Below the pieces are notes generated by a model that saw only the letters and a list, made by a program, of their open reading frames with translations, was not told the DNA's origin and made no database searches. Below, one piece after another: positions 30,442 to 39,872 of a stretch of 64,000 bases of DNA. The stretch lies in NCBI RefSeq assembly GCF_900109495.1, contig NZ_FOAA01000004.1, forward strand, positions 140,312 to 204,311. Reading direction: 5' to 3'. Every line of letters starts with the position of its first letter. The first letter of the stretch is position 1. This DNA is from Ectothiorhodospira marina (lineage in GTDB: Bacteria > Pseudomonadota > Gammaproteobacteria > Ectothiorhodospirales > Ectothiorhodospiraceae). The position numbers and the translations under genes are program-made.

Positions 30442-30870
30442 ATGTCCATGACGTTTCACGTCGATATTGTGAGCGCGGAGGAGTCTATCTACTCCGGTAC
30501 AGCTCACATGCTGGTGGCACCGGCAGAGCATGGCGAGGTAGGGATCATGCCGCGTCACTCCCAGTACATCTCGCTGCTCAAGCCGGGCGAGATCCGGGTG
30601 AGGGTGTCGGACTCCGGTGAGGAGCACAACATCTTCATCTCCGGTGGTCTGCTGGAAGTGCAGCCCCATGTAGTGACCGTGCTGGCGGATACCGCCATCC
30701 GGGCCAAGGATCTGGACGAGGCCGAGGCCCTGGAAGCGAAGCAGCGCGCCGAGGATGCCCTGGCCAACAGCAGGGCGGATTTCGACTACGCCAAGGCCCA
30801 GTCGGAACTCATCGAGGCGGCTGCCCGCCTGCGCATGATCCAGAAGCTGCGCAACAGCAGTAACAGGTAG
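30442..30870 (+). CDS. atpC: F0F1 ATP synthase subunit epsilon
   Basis: The regulatory rotor subunit, 142 residues. It has an N-terminal beta-sandwich (FHVDIVSAEESIYSGTAHML) with the conserved AEHGEVGIMPRHSQYISLL segment, and a C-terminal two-helix inhibitory domain. Last gene of the operon, followed by an intrinsic terminator. Confidence 0.96.
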   Translation: MSMTFHVDIVSAEESIYSGTAHMLVAPAEHGEVGIMPRHSQYISLLKPGEIRVRVSDSGEEHNIFISGGLLEVQPHVVTVLADTAIRAKDLDEAEALEAKQRAEDALANSRADFDYAKAQSELIEAAARLRMIQKLRNSSNR

Positions 30871-30902
30871 TCAGGCCGAACGGGGAGAGATTCCTGTTCG
30901 AG

Positions 30903-30940
30903 ACAAGGGCCCCTCGCCTTCGGGAGAGGGGCCTTTTGTC
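30903..30940 (+). terminator. Rho-independent terminator of the atp operon
   Basis: GGCCCCTC (30908-30915) pairs with GAGGGGCC (30926-30933), followed by TTTTGTC, 33 bp after the atpC stop. Outer ACAA/TTGT bases extend the stem. A clear intrinsic terminator between the atp operon and glmU. Confidence 0.85.
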
Positions 30941-31050
30941 GTTCTGCGCCAGTCGTGGTACCTGGCTCCGGGGCGCCGTCGGTTCCCTCGCCGCGCTCCA
31001 TTCCGGTAGACTTTCCCCTTCATTGGAACATAGATCGGGAAGGCCCCCAG

Positions 31051-32424
31051 GTGAGCACCCCAACCACTGTCATCATCCTCGCCGCCGGCCAGGGAACGCG
31101 CATGCGCTCCGCCTTGCCCAAGGTCCTGCATCCCCTGGGCGGGCAACCTCTGCTGGCCCATGTCATCCAGACCGCACAGACACTGTCACCTGATCGGATC
31201 ATTGTCGTCCACGGACATGGCGGCGATCAGGTCCGCGCGGCCTTGTCCCAGGCCCCGGTCATGTGGGTAGAGCAGACCGAGCAACTGGGTACAGGCCACG
31301 CCGTCACTCAGGCATTGCCTGAGGCCGGACCCGACGACCGCGTCCTGGTGCTGTATGGAGATGTGCCCCTGGTGGGCAAAGAGAGCCTGGAGCGCCTGCT
31401 GCAGGCCCTGGATGACCATGATCTGTCCGTGCAGACCATGATGCTGGAGGATCCCACTGGCTACGGTCGCATCCTGCGCGATCCAAAGGGACAACCGCAA
31501 CGCATCGTGGAACAGAAGGATGCGTCCACCGAAGAACGGGCCATTCGCGAGGTGAACACCGGCTTCATGGCCGCCCATCGGCGCCATCTGGAAGACTGGC
31601 TGGGGCGCGTGGACCGTAACAATGCCCAGGGCGAGTATTACCTCACCGACTGCATCGCGCTGGCCGCCGGGGATGGTGCCCGTGTGGCTGCGGTGGTAGC
31701 CGATGATCCCGAACAGTTCCAGGGTGTCAACGACCGGGTTCAACTGGCGGCTTTGGAGCGTGCCTATCAGCGTCGCCAGGCGGAAATCCTGATGCGTGCT
31801 GGCGTCTCGGTGCGTGATCCGGCGCGTCTGGATATCCGTGGTGCTGTCACCGCCGGGCAGGACGTCACCCTGGACGTGAACGTGATCCTGGAAGGCGATG
31901 TCACTCTAGGGGAGGGCGTTTCGGTGGGTGCCCATTGCGTGCTGCGCAACGTCAGCGTGGGACCGGGCACGATCATCCAGCCCCATTGCATCCTGGAGGA
32001 CGCCACCATCGGCGCCGATGCCCGAATCGGGCCCTTTGCCCGCATCCGGCCCGGTACGGAACTGGCCGCTGGGGTGCACGTGGGCAACTTTGTCGAGATC
32101 AAGAAGAGCCGGGTGGGTGAAGGCTCCAAGGTGAATCACCTGAGCTACCTGGGCGACAGCCAGGTAGGCCGAGGTGTGAACGTGGGCGCCGGGACCATCA
32201 CCTGTAACTATGATGGTGCCAACAAGCACCTCACCGTGATCGGCGATGGGGCCTTCATCGGCTCCAACACGGCCCTGGTGGCCCCGGTCACGGTAGGGGA
32301 GGGTGCCACCATCGGTGCCGGTTCCACCATCAACGCCGATGCCCCGGCAGGGCAACTCACGCTGACCCGCGCGCCGCTGGAAACCCGCGCGGACTGGCAG
32401 CGACCGACGAAGAAAGGCGGTTGA
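31051..32424 (+). CDS. glmU: Bifunctional UDP-N-acetylglucosamine pyrophosphorylase / glucosamine-1-phosphate N-acetyltransferase
   Basis: Makes UDP-GlcNAc for peptidoglycan and LPS. The N-terminal uridyltransferase domain opens with [20 protein letters not shown]. The C-terminal left-handed beta-helix contains hexapeptide repeats and the conserved [20 protein letters not shown] segment near residue 386. The true start is GTG 31051 ([10 protein letters not shown]), giving 457 residues; the longer open frame from 30955 would add an unrelated leader. glmS follows, separated by a repeat element. Confidence 0.95.
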   Translation: MSTPTTVIILAAGQGTRMRSALPKVLHPLGGQPLLAHVIQTAQTLSPDRIIVVHGHGGDQVRAALSQAPVMWVEQTEQLGTGHAVTQALPEAGPDDRVLVLYGDVPLVGKESLERLLQALDDHDLSVQTMMLEDPTGYGRILRDPKGQPQRIVEQKDASTEERAIREVNTGFMAAHRRHLEDWLGRVDRNNAQGEYYLTDCIALAAGDGARVAAVVADDPEQFQGVNDRVQLAALERAYQRRQAEILMRAGVSVRDPARLDIRGAVTAGQDVTLDVNVILEGDVTLGEGVSVGAHCVLRNVSVGPGTIIQPHCILEDATIGADARIGPFARIRPGTELAAGVHVGNFVEIKKSRVGEGSKVNHLSYLGDSQVGRGVNVGAGTITCNYDGANKHLTVIGDGAFIGSNTALVAPVTVGEGATIGAGSTINADAPAGQLTLTRAPLETRADWQRPTKKGG

Positions 32425-32446
32425 GGGACGTGGGGTGCCATACGGG

Positions 32447-32590
32447 CCCTCACCCCAACCCCTCTCCCGCTGGCGGGAGAGGGGCTCAATACTCTTCTAC
32501 CCCAGGGCACAGGGGCTACAGCTCCCTTCTCCCCTCGGGGGAGAAGGGCCGGGGATGAGGGGCGCGGCGGGCACGAAGCCCCGGCCCAGA
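32447..32590. repeat. Dispersed C-rich/G-rich compound hairpin repeat, copy at 32.5 kb
   Basis: CCCTCACCCCAACCCCTCTCCC-type sequence, then a CTCTCCCGC/GCGGGAGAG hairpin, CAGGGCACAGGGGCTAC, a CCCTTCTCCCC/GGGGAGAAGGG hairpin, GGGGATGAGGGG and GGGCACGAAGCCC. This is the most complete copy of the element, nearly filling the glmU-glmS gap. Confidence 0.7.
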
Positions 32591-32625
32591 TACTCGCCCT
32601 CATGACATAAACAGAAGGATTCACC

Positions 32626-34458
32626 ATGTGCGGAATCATCGGCGCCATCGCCCAACGTGACGTCCAACCCATCCTCATCGAAGGCCTCAGGCGCCTGGAG
32701 TACCGGGGCTACGACTCCGCTGGCATGGTCATCATGGACGCTCAGGGTCGCCTGCAACGGGAACGCTCCGTGGGCAAGGTGGAAGCCCTGGCGCAGCGAG
32801 TGGCCGGCAGCGGCCTGACCGGTACCCTGGGCATCGCACACACCCGCTGGGCGACCCATGGTGGCCCCACCGAGCGCAATGCCCACCCCCACCTGAGTGG
32901 TGAACGCATTGCCGTGGTCCACAACGGGATCATCGAGAACTACCAGGCCCTTCGGGACGATCTCAAGGCTCGGGGCTTTGAATTCACCTCCGACACCGAC
33001 ACCGAAGTCATCGCCCACCAGATCATGGACTACTGCCAGCAGGGTCATGATCTTCTGGAGGCGGTGCGGCGGGCCACGGCGCATTTCAGTGGCGCCTACG
33101 CCCTGGGTGTCATGAGCCGGGACGAGCCCGGTCGCCTGATCGCCGTGCGCGAGGGCAGCCCCCTGATCATCGGGCTGGGCATCGGTGAGCATTTCATCGC
33201 CTCGGACATCCAGGCCATGCTGCCGGTCACGCAGCGCTTCGTGTACCTGGAGAACGGCGACATCGCCGAACTGCGTCGCGACGGCTATCGGGTCCTGGAC
33301 GCACAGGGCCATACGGTGGAGCGGCCGGTGACCGAGAGTTCGCTCACCGCCGGCGCTGCCGATCGCGGCCGCTTCCGCCATTTCATGCTCAAGGAGATCC
33401 ACGAGCAGCCCCGCGCCGTGGCCGAGACCCTGGAGGGCCGCCTGGCCCCCGACGGGGTGCTGGAAGGCATCATGGGGCCCGGCTCCGAGGAGATCCTGGC
33501 GCGGGTGAAGTCGGTGCAGATCCTGGCCTGTGGCACCAGCTACCATGCCGGCCTGGTGGCGAGTTACTGGATCGAGGGCCTGCTGGGGTTGCCCTGCCGG
33601 GTGGAGGTGGCCAGCGAGTTCCGTTACCGGCGCCATGCCGTGCTCCCCGACTGCCTGCTGGTGACCATCTCCCAGTCCGGCGAGACCGCCGATTCCCTCG
33701 CCGCCCTGCGCCAGGCCAGTGAAGATGACTATCTGGGCTCTCTGGCCATCTGCAACGTGCCGGAGAGCTCCCTGGTGCGGGAATCCGACATGGTGCTCAT
33801 GACCCATGCCGGCCCCGAGATCGGCGTGGCCTCCACCAAGGCCTTCACCACCCAGCTAGTGGCCCTGTTCCTGCTCGTCCTCTCCCTGGGCCGTCATCAC
33901 GGCCTGGCCCCGGCACGCGCCCAGTCCTTCGTGGAGCAACTGCGCGCCCTGCCCGCCGCCCTGGAAAAGGTGCTGGCCCTGGATACGCCCATCGAGCGCC
34001 TGGCCATGGGCCTGGCCGACAAGCACCATGCCCTGTTCCTGGGTCGTGGCTGCCATTACCCCATTGCCCTGGAAGGCGCCCTCAAGCTCAAGGAGATCTC
34101 CTACATCCACGCCGAGGCCTACCCCGCCGGGGAACTCAAGCACGGCCCCCTGGCCCTGGTGGACGCCGACATGCCCGTGGTGGTGGTGGCCCCCAACAAT
34201 CACCTGCTGGAAAAGCTCAAGTCCAACCTGGAAGAGGTCCGTGCCCGCGGCGGACACCTGATGGTCTTCACCGACGATGTGGCCGCCCTGGGCAGCGACG
34301 ACTCCATCCAGAGCCTGGCCGTCCCCCCCGTGGACGACTGGCTCTCCGCCATCATCCACACCGTGCCCCTGCAACTGCTCTCCTACCACACCGCCATCCT
34401 CAAGGGCACCGATGTGGATCAGCCGCGCAACCTGGCCAAGTCGGTGACGGTGGAGTAG
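32626..34458 (+). CDS. glmS: Glutamine-fructose-6-phosphate aminotransferase (isomerizing)
   Basis: Makes glucosamine 6-phosphate, the entry step to amino sugars. The 610-residue protein has the N-terminal nucleophile glutaminase domain beginning MCGIIGAI with catalytic Cys2, and two SIS isomerase domains (ILACGTSYHAGLVASYWIE near residue 302). The C-terminus PRNLAKSVTVE closes the active site. It pairs with glmU upstream. No glmS ribozyme was recognised, as expected for a Gram-negative organism. Confidence 0.98.
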   Translation: MCGIIGAIAQRDVQPILIEGLRRLEYRGYDSAGMVIMDAQGRLQRERSVGKVEALAQRVAGSGLTGTLGIAHTRWATHGGPTERNAHPHLSGERIAVVHNGIIENYQALRDDLKARGFEFTSDTDTEVIAHQIMDYCQQGHDLLEAVRRATAHFSGAYALGVMSRDEPGRLIAVREGSPLIIGLGIGEHFIASDIQAMLPVTQRFVYLENGDIAELRRDGYRVLDAQGHTVERPVTESSLTAGAADRGRFRHFMLKEIHEQPRAVAETLEGRLAPDGVLEGIMGPGSEEILARVKSVQILACGTSYHAGLVASYWIEGLLGLPCRVEVASEFRYRRHAVLPDCLLVTISQSGETADSLAALRQASEDDYLGSLAICNVPESSLVRESDMVLMTHAGPEIGVASTKAFTTQLVALFLLVLSLGRHHGLAPARAQSFVEQLRALPAALEKVLALDTPIERLAMGLADKHHALFLGRGCHYPIALEGALKLKEISYIHAEAYPAGELKHGPLALVDADMPVVVVAPNNHLLEKLKSNLEEVRARGGHLMVFTDDVAALGSDDSIQSLAVPPVDDWLSAIIHTVPLQLLSYHTAILKGTDVDQPRNLAKSVTVE

Positions 34459-34489
34459 GGGCATTCCGATCCCCGAAGGTATTGTCGTA

Positions 34490-34573
34490 GGGGCGCTTCG
34501 AGAAGCGCCCCGTCGGCGCAGCGAAGACCTCCCAGCCTCCCGGCACACCGGGCGGGCCGTTCCCGAACGGCCC
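34490..34573. repeat. Two dispersed palindromes between glmS and an MFS gene
   Basis: The first, 34490-34511, is GGGGCGCTT-CGAG-AAGCGCCCC preceded by GTA, a REP-like GTAGGGGCG...CGCCCC design. The second, 34554-34573, is GGGCCGTTCCCGAACGGCCC, a one-base variant of the palindrome at 17322 and 56535, followed like them by GTAC. Both lie in the gap of about 185 bp after glmS. Confidence 0.7.
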
Positions 34574-34643
34574 GTACGCGTGTATGGGCCGCTGCCATGG
34601 TCATAGGGCACAGGTTCAGCACAGGAGAGAAGGAGCCTGCATC

Positions 34644-35825
34644 ATGATCCCGCCAGTGGCCGCCCTCATCCGCCGCCATCCGGTCCCCGTGGTGGTCCTG
34701 GCCCAGCTGTTCGGGACGTCGCTGTGGTTCAGCATCAATGGTGTCTGGCTGTCCATGTCCGAGGAGCTGGGGCTGTCGGATGCGGATCTGGGGTATCTCA
34801 CCCTCACGGTGCAGGCCGGGTTCATTGTGGGCACGCTCACCCTGGCCGCCACCGGCCTGGCGGACCGGTTCCGGGCGAGCCACATCTTTGCCGTGGCCAG
34901 CCTCTGCGGCGCCCTGGTGAATGCCGGTTTTCTGCTGGTGGCGACCCAGCCTTATCTGGATGTCCTGGTGCGTTTCCTCACCGGGCTGTGCCTGGCGGGC
35001 ATCTATCCGCTGGGGATGAAGCTGGTCATTTCCTGGGTGCCTCAGTACGCCGGGGCGGCGTTGTCCTGGCTGGTGGGGATGTTGACCCTGGGCACGGCCC
35101 TGCCGCACCTGATGCGTGGCGCCACCCTGGGACTGCCGTGGGAGTGGACCTTGCTGGCGGCATCCGGGCTGGCGCTGCTGGGGGGGCTGTTGATCCTCAC
35201 CCTGGGCGATGGCCCGCATCTTCCCAAGGCCGGGGGCAGGACGTCCCTGCGCCATGGGTTGTCGGGCCTGAAGCTGCCGCATTTTCGCGCCGTGGCCGGG
35301 GGCTATTTCGGCCATTGCTGGGAGCTGTATGCCTTCTGGATGCTGGTGCCGCTGCTGGTGGGGCGGGAGGTCGCCCGGCTGGAGGCGCCGGCGGCCTGGA
35401 TCCCCTGGCTGGCCTTTGCGGTCATTGCCGTGGGCTTCCTGGGCTGCGTATGGGGGGGGCGGTTCAGCCGGCGTCTTGGCAGTGAGTGGGTGGCCCGTCG
35501 CGCCTTGGCGGTTTCGGGCGCCCTCTGCCTCGCCTACCCGCTGCTGGCCTGGGCCCCCGCCGGCGTGCTGCTGATCCTGCTGGCCCTGTGGGGTGTCACC
35601 GTGATTGCCGACTCTCCCCAGTTTTCTGCCCTGGCGGCGGCCCATGCGCCCCGGGAACTGGTGGGGTCGTCGCTTGCGGTGATGAACGCCATCGGTTTCG
35701 CCCTGACCGTGCCGGCCATCTGGCTTACCAGCCTGCTGTGGGAGATGCAGGGCACCTGGGTGATGCTGTGGCTGCTGCCGGGGCCGCTTCTGGGGCTGTG
35801 GGCGATGCGGGGGCTGCACCGGTGA
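34644..35825 (+). CDS. Major facilitator superfamily transporter
   Basis: A 393-residue inner-membrane carrier with about 12 hydrophobic segments ([20 protein letters not shown] at the N-terminus). The loop 2-3 motif is [11 protein letters not shown] near residue 71. ATG 34644 follows AAGGAGCC, giving [13 protein letters not shown]; an earlier in-frame ATG at 34584 lacks support. The substrate is unknown. The frame is convergent with the DJ-1 family gene, with only 15 bp between stops. Confidence 0.85.
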   Translation: MIPPVAALIRRHPVPVVVLAQLFGTSLWFSINGVWLSMSEELGLSDADLGYLTLTVQAGFIVGTLTLAATGLADRFRASHIFAVASLCGALVNAGFLLVATQPYLDVLVRFLTGLCLAGIYPLGMKLVISWVPQYAGAALSWLVGMLTLGTALPHLMRGATLGLPWEWTLLAASGLALLGGLLILTLGDGPHLPKAGGRTSLRHGLSGLKLPHFRAVAGGYFGHCWELYAFWMLVPLLVGREVARLEAPAAWIPWLAFAVIAVGFLGCVWGGRFSRRLGSEWVARRALAVSGALCLAYPLLAWAPAGVLLILLALWGVTVIADSPQFSALAAAHAPRELVGSSLAVMNAIGFALTVPAIWLTSLLWEMQGTWVMLWLLPGPLLGLWAMRGLHR

Positions 35826-35840
35826 CAACGTGTCGGCCTG

Positions 35841-36392
35841 TCAGGGTCGGCACAGGGGGCCCTCCACCTCCCGGCGCTTATCGGTGCCAGCCAGCAGTTC
35901 GATCAGGGTCAGGGCGAAGTCCATGGCGGTGCCCGGGCCCTGGGAGGTGGCGATATTACCGTCCACCTCCACCGGCTGCCCGGTGAATCGGGTCTCCGGC
36001 AGGTCCAGGGTCTTCACCACCGCGGGGTGGCCGGTGGCGGTGCGACCCTTGAGCAGGCCGGCGCTGCCGAGCACCTTGGGCGCGGCGCAGATGGCGCCGA
36101 TGAATCGCCCTTCCTCCTGCATGCTGTGCAAGAGGGCATGGATGCGGGGATCAGCATCAAGGCGGTTGGCCCCGGCCAGGCCGCCGGGTAGGACAACCAG
36201 ATCGAAGGGGTCATCCAGAACCTCGTCCAGGAGCACATCGGGTTTGAGGACCACCCCTCGGGAGCAGGTGACGGGACCCGGTTCCAAGCCGGCGACCACC
36301 ACCTGGAAGTCGGCGCGGCGCAGCAGGTCGATCAGCGTGACGGCTTCGAGTTCCTCGCTGCCGTGGGCGATGGGGATAAGGATGCGTGCCAT
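35841..36392 (-). CDS. yajL: DJ-1/PfpI family protein (YajL-like)
   Basis: A 183-residue class I glutamine amidotransferase-fold protein. It has the DJ-1 N-terminus ARILIPIAHGSEELEAVTLID with the Glu that contacts the active cysteine, and the nucleophile elbow GAICAAPKVL near residue 104. Members act as redox-stress chaperones or glyoxalase/deglycase-like enzymes; the activity here is not determined. The start has a strong SD (AGGAGGTG) that lies inside the 3' end of the upstream yibQ gene, overlapping it by 61 bp. Confidence 0.9.
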   Translation of the reverse strand: MARILIPIAHGSEELEAVTLIDLLRRADFQVVVAGLEPGPVTCSRGVVLKPDVLLDEVLDDPFDLVVLPGGLAGANRLDADPRIHALLHSMQEEGRFIGAICAAPKVLGSAGLLKGRTATGHPAVVKTLDLPETRFTGQPVEVDGNIATSQGPGTAMDFALTLIELLAGTDKRREVEGPLCRP

Positions 36393-37165
36393 TGTTTCAC
36401 CTCCTGCTTGCGTGTGAGGTAATCGCTGACGGTGACCAGGCGGATACCCTGGGCCTCCAGTTCGGGCAGCATGGCCTCCAGCACCTCCAGCGTTGCGGGG
36501 TAGGGATGTCCGATGCCCAGTGCATAGCCCCGCAGGCGTGCCAGCTGGCTCAGCCGTTTCACCTGCTTGCGCACGAAATCCGCGTCGTGGGGTTTTGCGT
36601 CCAGGAAGACATCCCGCTGGGTGCTGGGCAGGCCGGCCCAGGTGGACACATGCCGCACCAGAGTCTGTGCATGGGTGCGGCTGTCCACGAAATAGAGTGC
36701 TGGATCGGTATGGCTGACTTCTGCCATCACCCAGGCCAGATGATGCGCCTCGCGGGAGAGGCGACTGCCCATGTGATTGTTCACGCCGCGGACGTATGGG
36801 ACGCTGGCCAGTGCCTCGCGGACCGTGTCCCGGGTCTCGTACTCGGTCATGTGTCGCAGGATGGCCCCGGGGCCGGGGTCGTGCCCATTGTCGGCTTCCA
36901 TGGGCAGGTGCAGCATGACTTCATGGCCTCGTTGATGGGCCCAGAGAGCGGCGTTGTGCGCCTGAGGGGTATGAGGCAGTACCGCCACGGTGAGGGGGCC
37001 GGGAAGCGCAACGGTGCGTCGCGCCTCCCGCGGGTCATTGCCAAGGTCATCAATGACGATCGCCACCACGGGCCACGGATCCGCGTCCGCAGTTGCTCCG
37101 GTGGCGGCTCCCGTCAGGGCCCAGAATAGAAGACCCCAGAGGCTGGCTCGCCCCAGGCCTGGCAC
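36332..37165 (-). CDS. yibQ: Divergent polysaccharide deacetylase family protein (YibQ)
   Basis: A 277-residue periplasmic protein. The N-terminal signal peptide is ASLWGLLFWALTGAATGATA and the domain starts VVAIVIDDLGNDPREARRTV. The conserved HEVMLHLPMEADN, VNNHMGSRL and FVDSRTH motifs are present. The family (PF04748) has a NodB-like fold and commonly sits beside envC and ctpA, as here, suggesting a role in envelope or septal peptidoglycan processing. The GTG start almost abuts the ctpA stop, and its last 61 bp overlap the DJ-1 gene in another frame. Confidence 0.88.
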   Translation of the reverse strand: MPGLGRASLWGLLFWALTGAATGATADADPWPVVAIVIDDLGNDPREARRTVALPGPLTVAVLPHTPQAHNAALWAHQRGHEVMLHLPMEADNGHDPGPGAILRHMTEYETRDTVREALASVPYVRGVNNHMGSRLSREAHHLAWVMAEVSHTDPALYFVDSRTHAQTLVRHVSTWAGLPSTQRDVFLDAKPHDADFVRKQVKRLSQLARLRGYALGIGHPYPATLEVLEAMLPELEAQGIRLVTVSDYLTRKQEVKQWHASLSPSPTAARNSKPSR

Positions 37166-37166
37166 C

Positions 37167-38468
37167 TCAGCGACGCGCCTGGAGCAGATCCAGCCCCTTG
37201 AGCATGTTCAGGGCCTCATAGAGCTGGTAGTCCCGCTGCGCCAGGGATTCCAGCGTCTCTTCACCTTCCTCGTCGTCGGCTTTCTCGTTCTCTCCCGCGA
37301 GGTGACGACTCAGTTGGGCCTCCGTGATCGGGCGGATGCCGGGTTCACCGGATTCGGCCAGGGTGATCTGTTCCAGCTTGATGTCCGGTTCGATGCCATC
37401 GGCCTGGATGGAGCGGCCCGCCGGGGTGTAGTAGCGTGCGGTGGTCAGCTTGAGTGCCTCGCCCTTGTCCAGAGGCAGGATGGTCTGCACCGAGCCCTTG
37501 CCGAAGGTGGAGGAACCCATGATGATGGCCCGCTCATGGTCCTGCAGGGCCCCGGCGACGATCTCCGATGCCGATGCCGAGCCGGCGTTCACCAGCACCA
37601 CCAGGGGCGCGCCATTGAGCACGTCTCCCGGGGAGGCGGTGTAGCGGAACTCAGAGTCCTTCACACGGCCTTCGGTGTAAACGATCAGGCCGTCGTTGAG
37701 AAAGGCATCCGACACGCCCACGGCGCCGTTGAGAATGCCCCCCGGGTTATTGCGCAGGTCCAGCACCAGGCCCTTGAGGCCGCCGCTTTCCTTCTGCAAC
37801 GCACGGGCCTCTTCCACCAGCATCTGTGCGGTGCGTGACTGGAAGGTGGTCACCCGCAGGTAGCCGAAGCCTGGCTCCAGCATTTCACTACGCACACTCT
37901 GCACGCGAACCGTGTCCCGTGTGATCTCCACCTCGAAGGGGGCCTCACGGCCCTCACGAACCACGGTCAGGGTGATGTCACTGCCCTTGGGGCCACGCAT
38001 CTTGCTCACGGCCTCGTTGAGGGTCATGCCCTTCACCGGCGTGTCGTCCAGGCGGATGATCAGGTCGCCCGCGCGCATGCCGGCGCGACTGGCCGGCGTG
38101 TCGTCGATGGGGGAGATGACCTTGACGAAGCCATCTTCCATACCCACTTCCAGCCCCAAACCGCCGAATTCGCCCTGGGTGCCAATCTGCAGTTCCGAGA
38201 ACTCATCGGAATTGAGGAAGGTGGAATGGGGGTCCAGGCCGGAGAGCATGCCCCGGATGGCGTTCTCCAGCAGGTCCGAGTCTTCCACTTCGTCCACGTA
38301 GTTGCGCTTGATGCGCATGTATACGTCCGTGAAGGCCCGCAGGTCCTCAAGGGGAACAGCTTGTGAGGATTCCTGTCTGTCGGCGACCACGCCGAAAGAG
38401 ATGCTGAGCATCACGCCCAGGATCATGCCCATCAGCAGGCCTGCGCCCACGCGGGTTTGGGTTTTCAT
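37167..38468 (-). CDS. ctpA: C-terminal processing peptidase (S41 family, PDZ domain)
   Basis: A periplasmic serine protease that trims C-termini and regulates peptidoglycan hydrolases. The 433-residue protein has an N-terminal membrane anchor or signal (GLLMGMILGVMLSISFGVVA). A PDZ domain lies at about residues 97-180 (GLGLEVGMEDGFVKV, GMRAGDLIIRLDD). The S41 catalytic core includes LDLRNNPGG (237-245) and GSASASEIVAG with Ser299, by spacing to Lys324 of FGKGSVQ. The acidic stretch ENEKADDEEGEE lies near the C-terminus. Part of the envC-ctpA-yibQ cluster. Confidence 0.95.
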   Translation of the reverse strand: MKTQTRVGAGLLMGMILGVMLSISFGVVADRQESSQAVPLEDLRAFTDVYMRIKRNYVDEVEDSDLLENAIRGMLSGLDPHSTFLNSDEFSELQIGTQGEFGGLGLEVGMEDGFVKVISPIDDTPASRAGMRAGDLIIRLDDTPVKGMTLNEAVSKMRGPKGSDITLTVVREGREAPFEVEITRDTVRVQSVRSEMLEPGFGYLRVTTFQSRTAQMLVEEARALQKESGGLKGLVLDLRNNPGGILNGAVGVSDAFLNDGLIVYTEGRVKDSEFRYTASPGDVLNGAPLVVLVNAGSASASEIVAGALQDHERAIIMGSSTFGKGSVQTILPLDKGEALKLTTARYYTPAGRSIQADGIEPDIKLEQITLAESGEPGIRPITEAQLSRHLAGENEKADDEEGEETLESLAQRDYQLYEALNMLKGLDLLQARR

Positions 38469-38564
38469 ATACTTTTACTCCACTACTGTCCCGTCGTGCG
38501 GGGAATCCGCGGGATACTGTGACAGGGCCTCAATAGGCCAGACGGTTTTGGCTGGCATGCGCCA

Positions 38565-39755
38565 TTAACGAGAGCCTACCATTCGCTGGTTAGAGTCGCA
38601 CCATCGGGCGGGGTTCACGGGCTGGCCCTCGTGGCGGATCTCGAAGTACACCCCCGGTGTCTGATCGGCGCCGCTGTCCCCGGCATGGGCGATGGTGTCA
38701 CCTTGTCGTACCCAATCTCCCGGGGATTTGAGCAGGCTCTCGTTGTGACCATACAGGGTCATGTAGCCATCACCGTGATCCACGATCAGTAGCATGCCGA
38801 AGCCCCGCATCCAGTCGGCAAACGCCACCCGGCCGTGATGGATGGCCCTCACTGGATCGCCTCGCTCCGCGGTGATCACCAGGCCACGCCAGCGTTGCCC
38901 GGTGTCGCTGGCGCGGGTTGTGCCGAAACCATGCCGGATCTCGCCGGGCACGGGGTAGGGCAGTTGACCGCGATGATCGGCGAAGGCCTCATCCATGAGC
39001 GATTCGTCCGGGATGTCGCTCAATGCGGCATCCAGGGATTCAATGAGGTCTTCAAGGGCCTGTTGATCGCTTTCCAGTTGGGTGAGGGTCTGGCCAGCGG
39101 CGTCGATGTCCGCCTGTAGTGCAGCCAGGGCCCCGGCCCGTTCCTCCCGACGCCTCTCCAGTTCATTTTGCAGGCGCTGCCGGGCGGACCGTTGCCGGGC
39201 CTGGTCCACCCTGACCTCGTCAAGGGCCTGTCGGGTGCGCGCCAGGTCGGCCAGGGCCTCCCGGGCTTCCCGGATGCGTTCGCTGCGCGCCGCGTTGAAG
39301 TGGCGATAGTAAGTGAGCATTCGCTCCAGTCGCGCCGGGTCTTCCTGATTGAGGATCAGCTTGAGTTGATCCTGCTGACCGGCCTGATAGGCGTGACGCA
39401 ATTGCAGGGCGAGGCCTTCGCGGTGCGCCTCCAGGCGCGCCTCCTCCTTCCGGGCGCGGGCCTCCAGGGTGCGCAGACGTGAACGGGTTTTCTCCAGATC
39501 GGCCTCGCTTTGGGTCAGGTCCCGGGACGTTCGACTGACCGCGCGCTCGGTCTCGCGCAGTTGCGCTTCCAGCGTGCCTCGTTTGCCCCGGGCCTTCTCC
39601 AGTTCATCCCGAACCTGCTCAATTTCCTGCTGCACTTCCTGAAGGCGCTCGCGGGCCTGCTCCCAGTCCGTCCCGTCGGCGCTGGCCGCCGGGGACAGTG
39701 CCAGCAGGGCGGTGAACGTGATCGCCCTGAACAGGCCTTCTGACCGGTCACCCAT
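38565..39755 (-). CDS. envC: Murein hydrolase activator EnvC (degenerate LytM/M23 domain)
   Basis: A septal periplasmic activator of N-acetylmuramyl-L-alanine amidases. The 396-residue protein has a signal peptide (AITFTALLALSPAASA), a long Glu/Arg-rich coiled coil (about residues 25-270) and a C-terminal LytM domain (GRVAFADWMRGFGMLLIVDH). Zinc ligands are incomplete: the first HxxxD is replaced by RGLVITAERGD, and only YGHN and RHEG remain. This is as expected for an activator rather than an active endopeptidase. ATG 39755 is chosen for the signal peptide; the frame is open to 39953. No strong SD is visible. Confidence 0.88.
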   Translation of the reverse strand: MGDRSEGLFRAITFTALLALSPAASADGTDWEQARERLQEVQQEIEQVRDELEKARGKRGTLEAQLRETERAVSRTSRDLTQSEADLEKTRSRLRTLEARARKEEARLEAHREGLALQLRHAYQAGQQDQLKLILNQEDPARLERMLTYYRHFNAARSERIREAREALADLARTRQALDEVRVDQARQRSARQRLQNELERRREERAGALAALQADIDAAGQTLTQLESDQQALEDLIESLDAALSDIPDESLMDEAFADHRGQLPYPVPGEIRHGFGTTRASDTGQRWRGLVITAERGDPVRAIHHGRVAFADWMRGFGMLLIVDHGDGYMTLYGHNESLLKSPGDWVRQGDTIAHAGDSGADQTPGVYFEIRHEGQPVNPARWCDSNQRMVGSR

Positions 39756-39872
39756 TGAAATATTTTTGATAAAGATCATAATTGGATTAACCACTACTAA
39801 TATACGAGATGTCCGATGCCACCGGTTCCATTCGCTAACAGTGCTGCTGAGCCCGTCAACAGGGTTGGGTCC

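Noticed and set aside
32591..32625. glmS ribozyme-riboswitch
   Set aside because: Only about 35 bp separate the repeat from glmS, with no matching core; the ribozyme is typical of Firmicutes.
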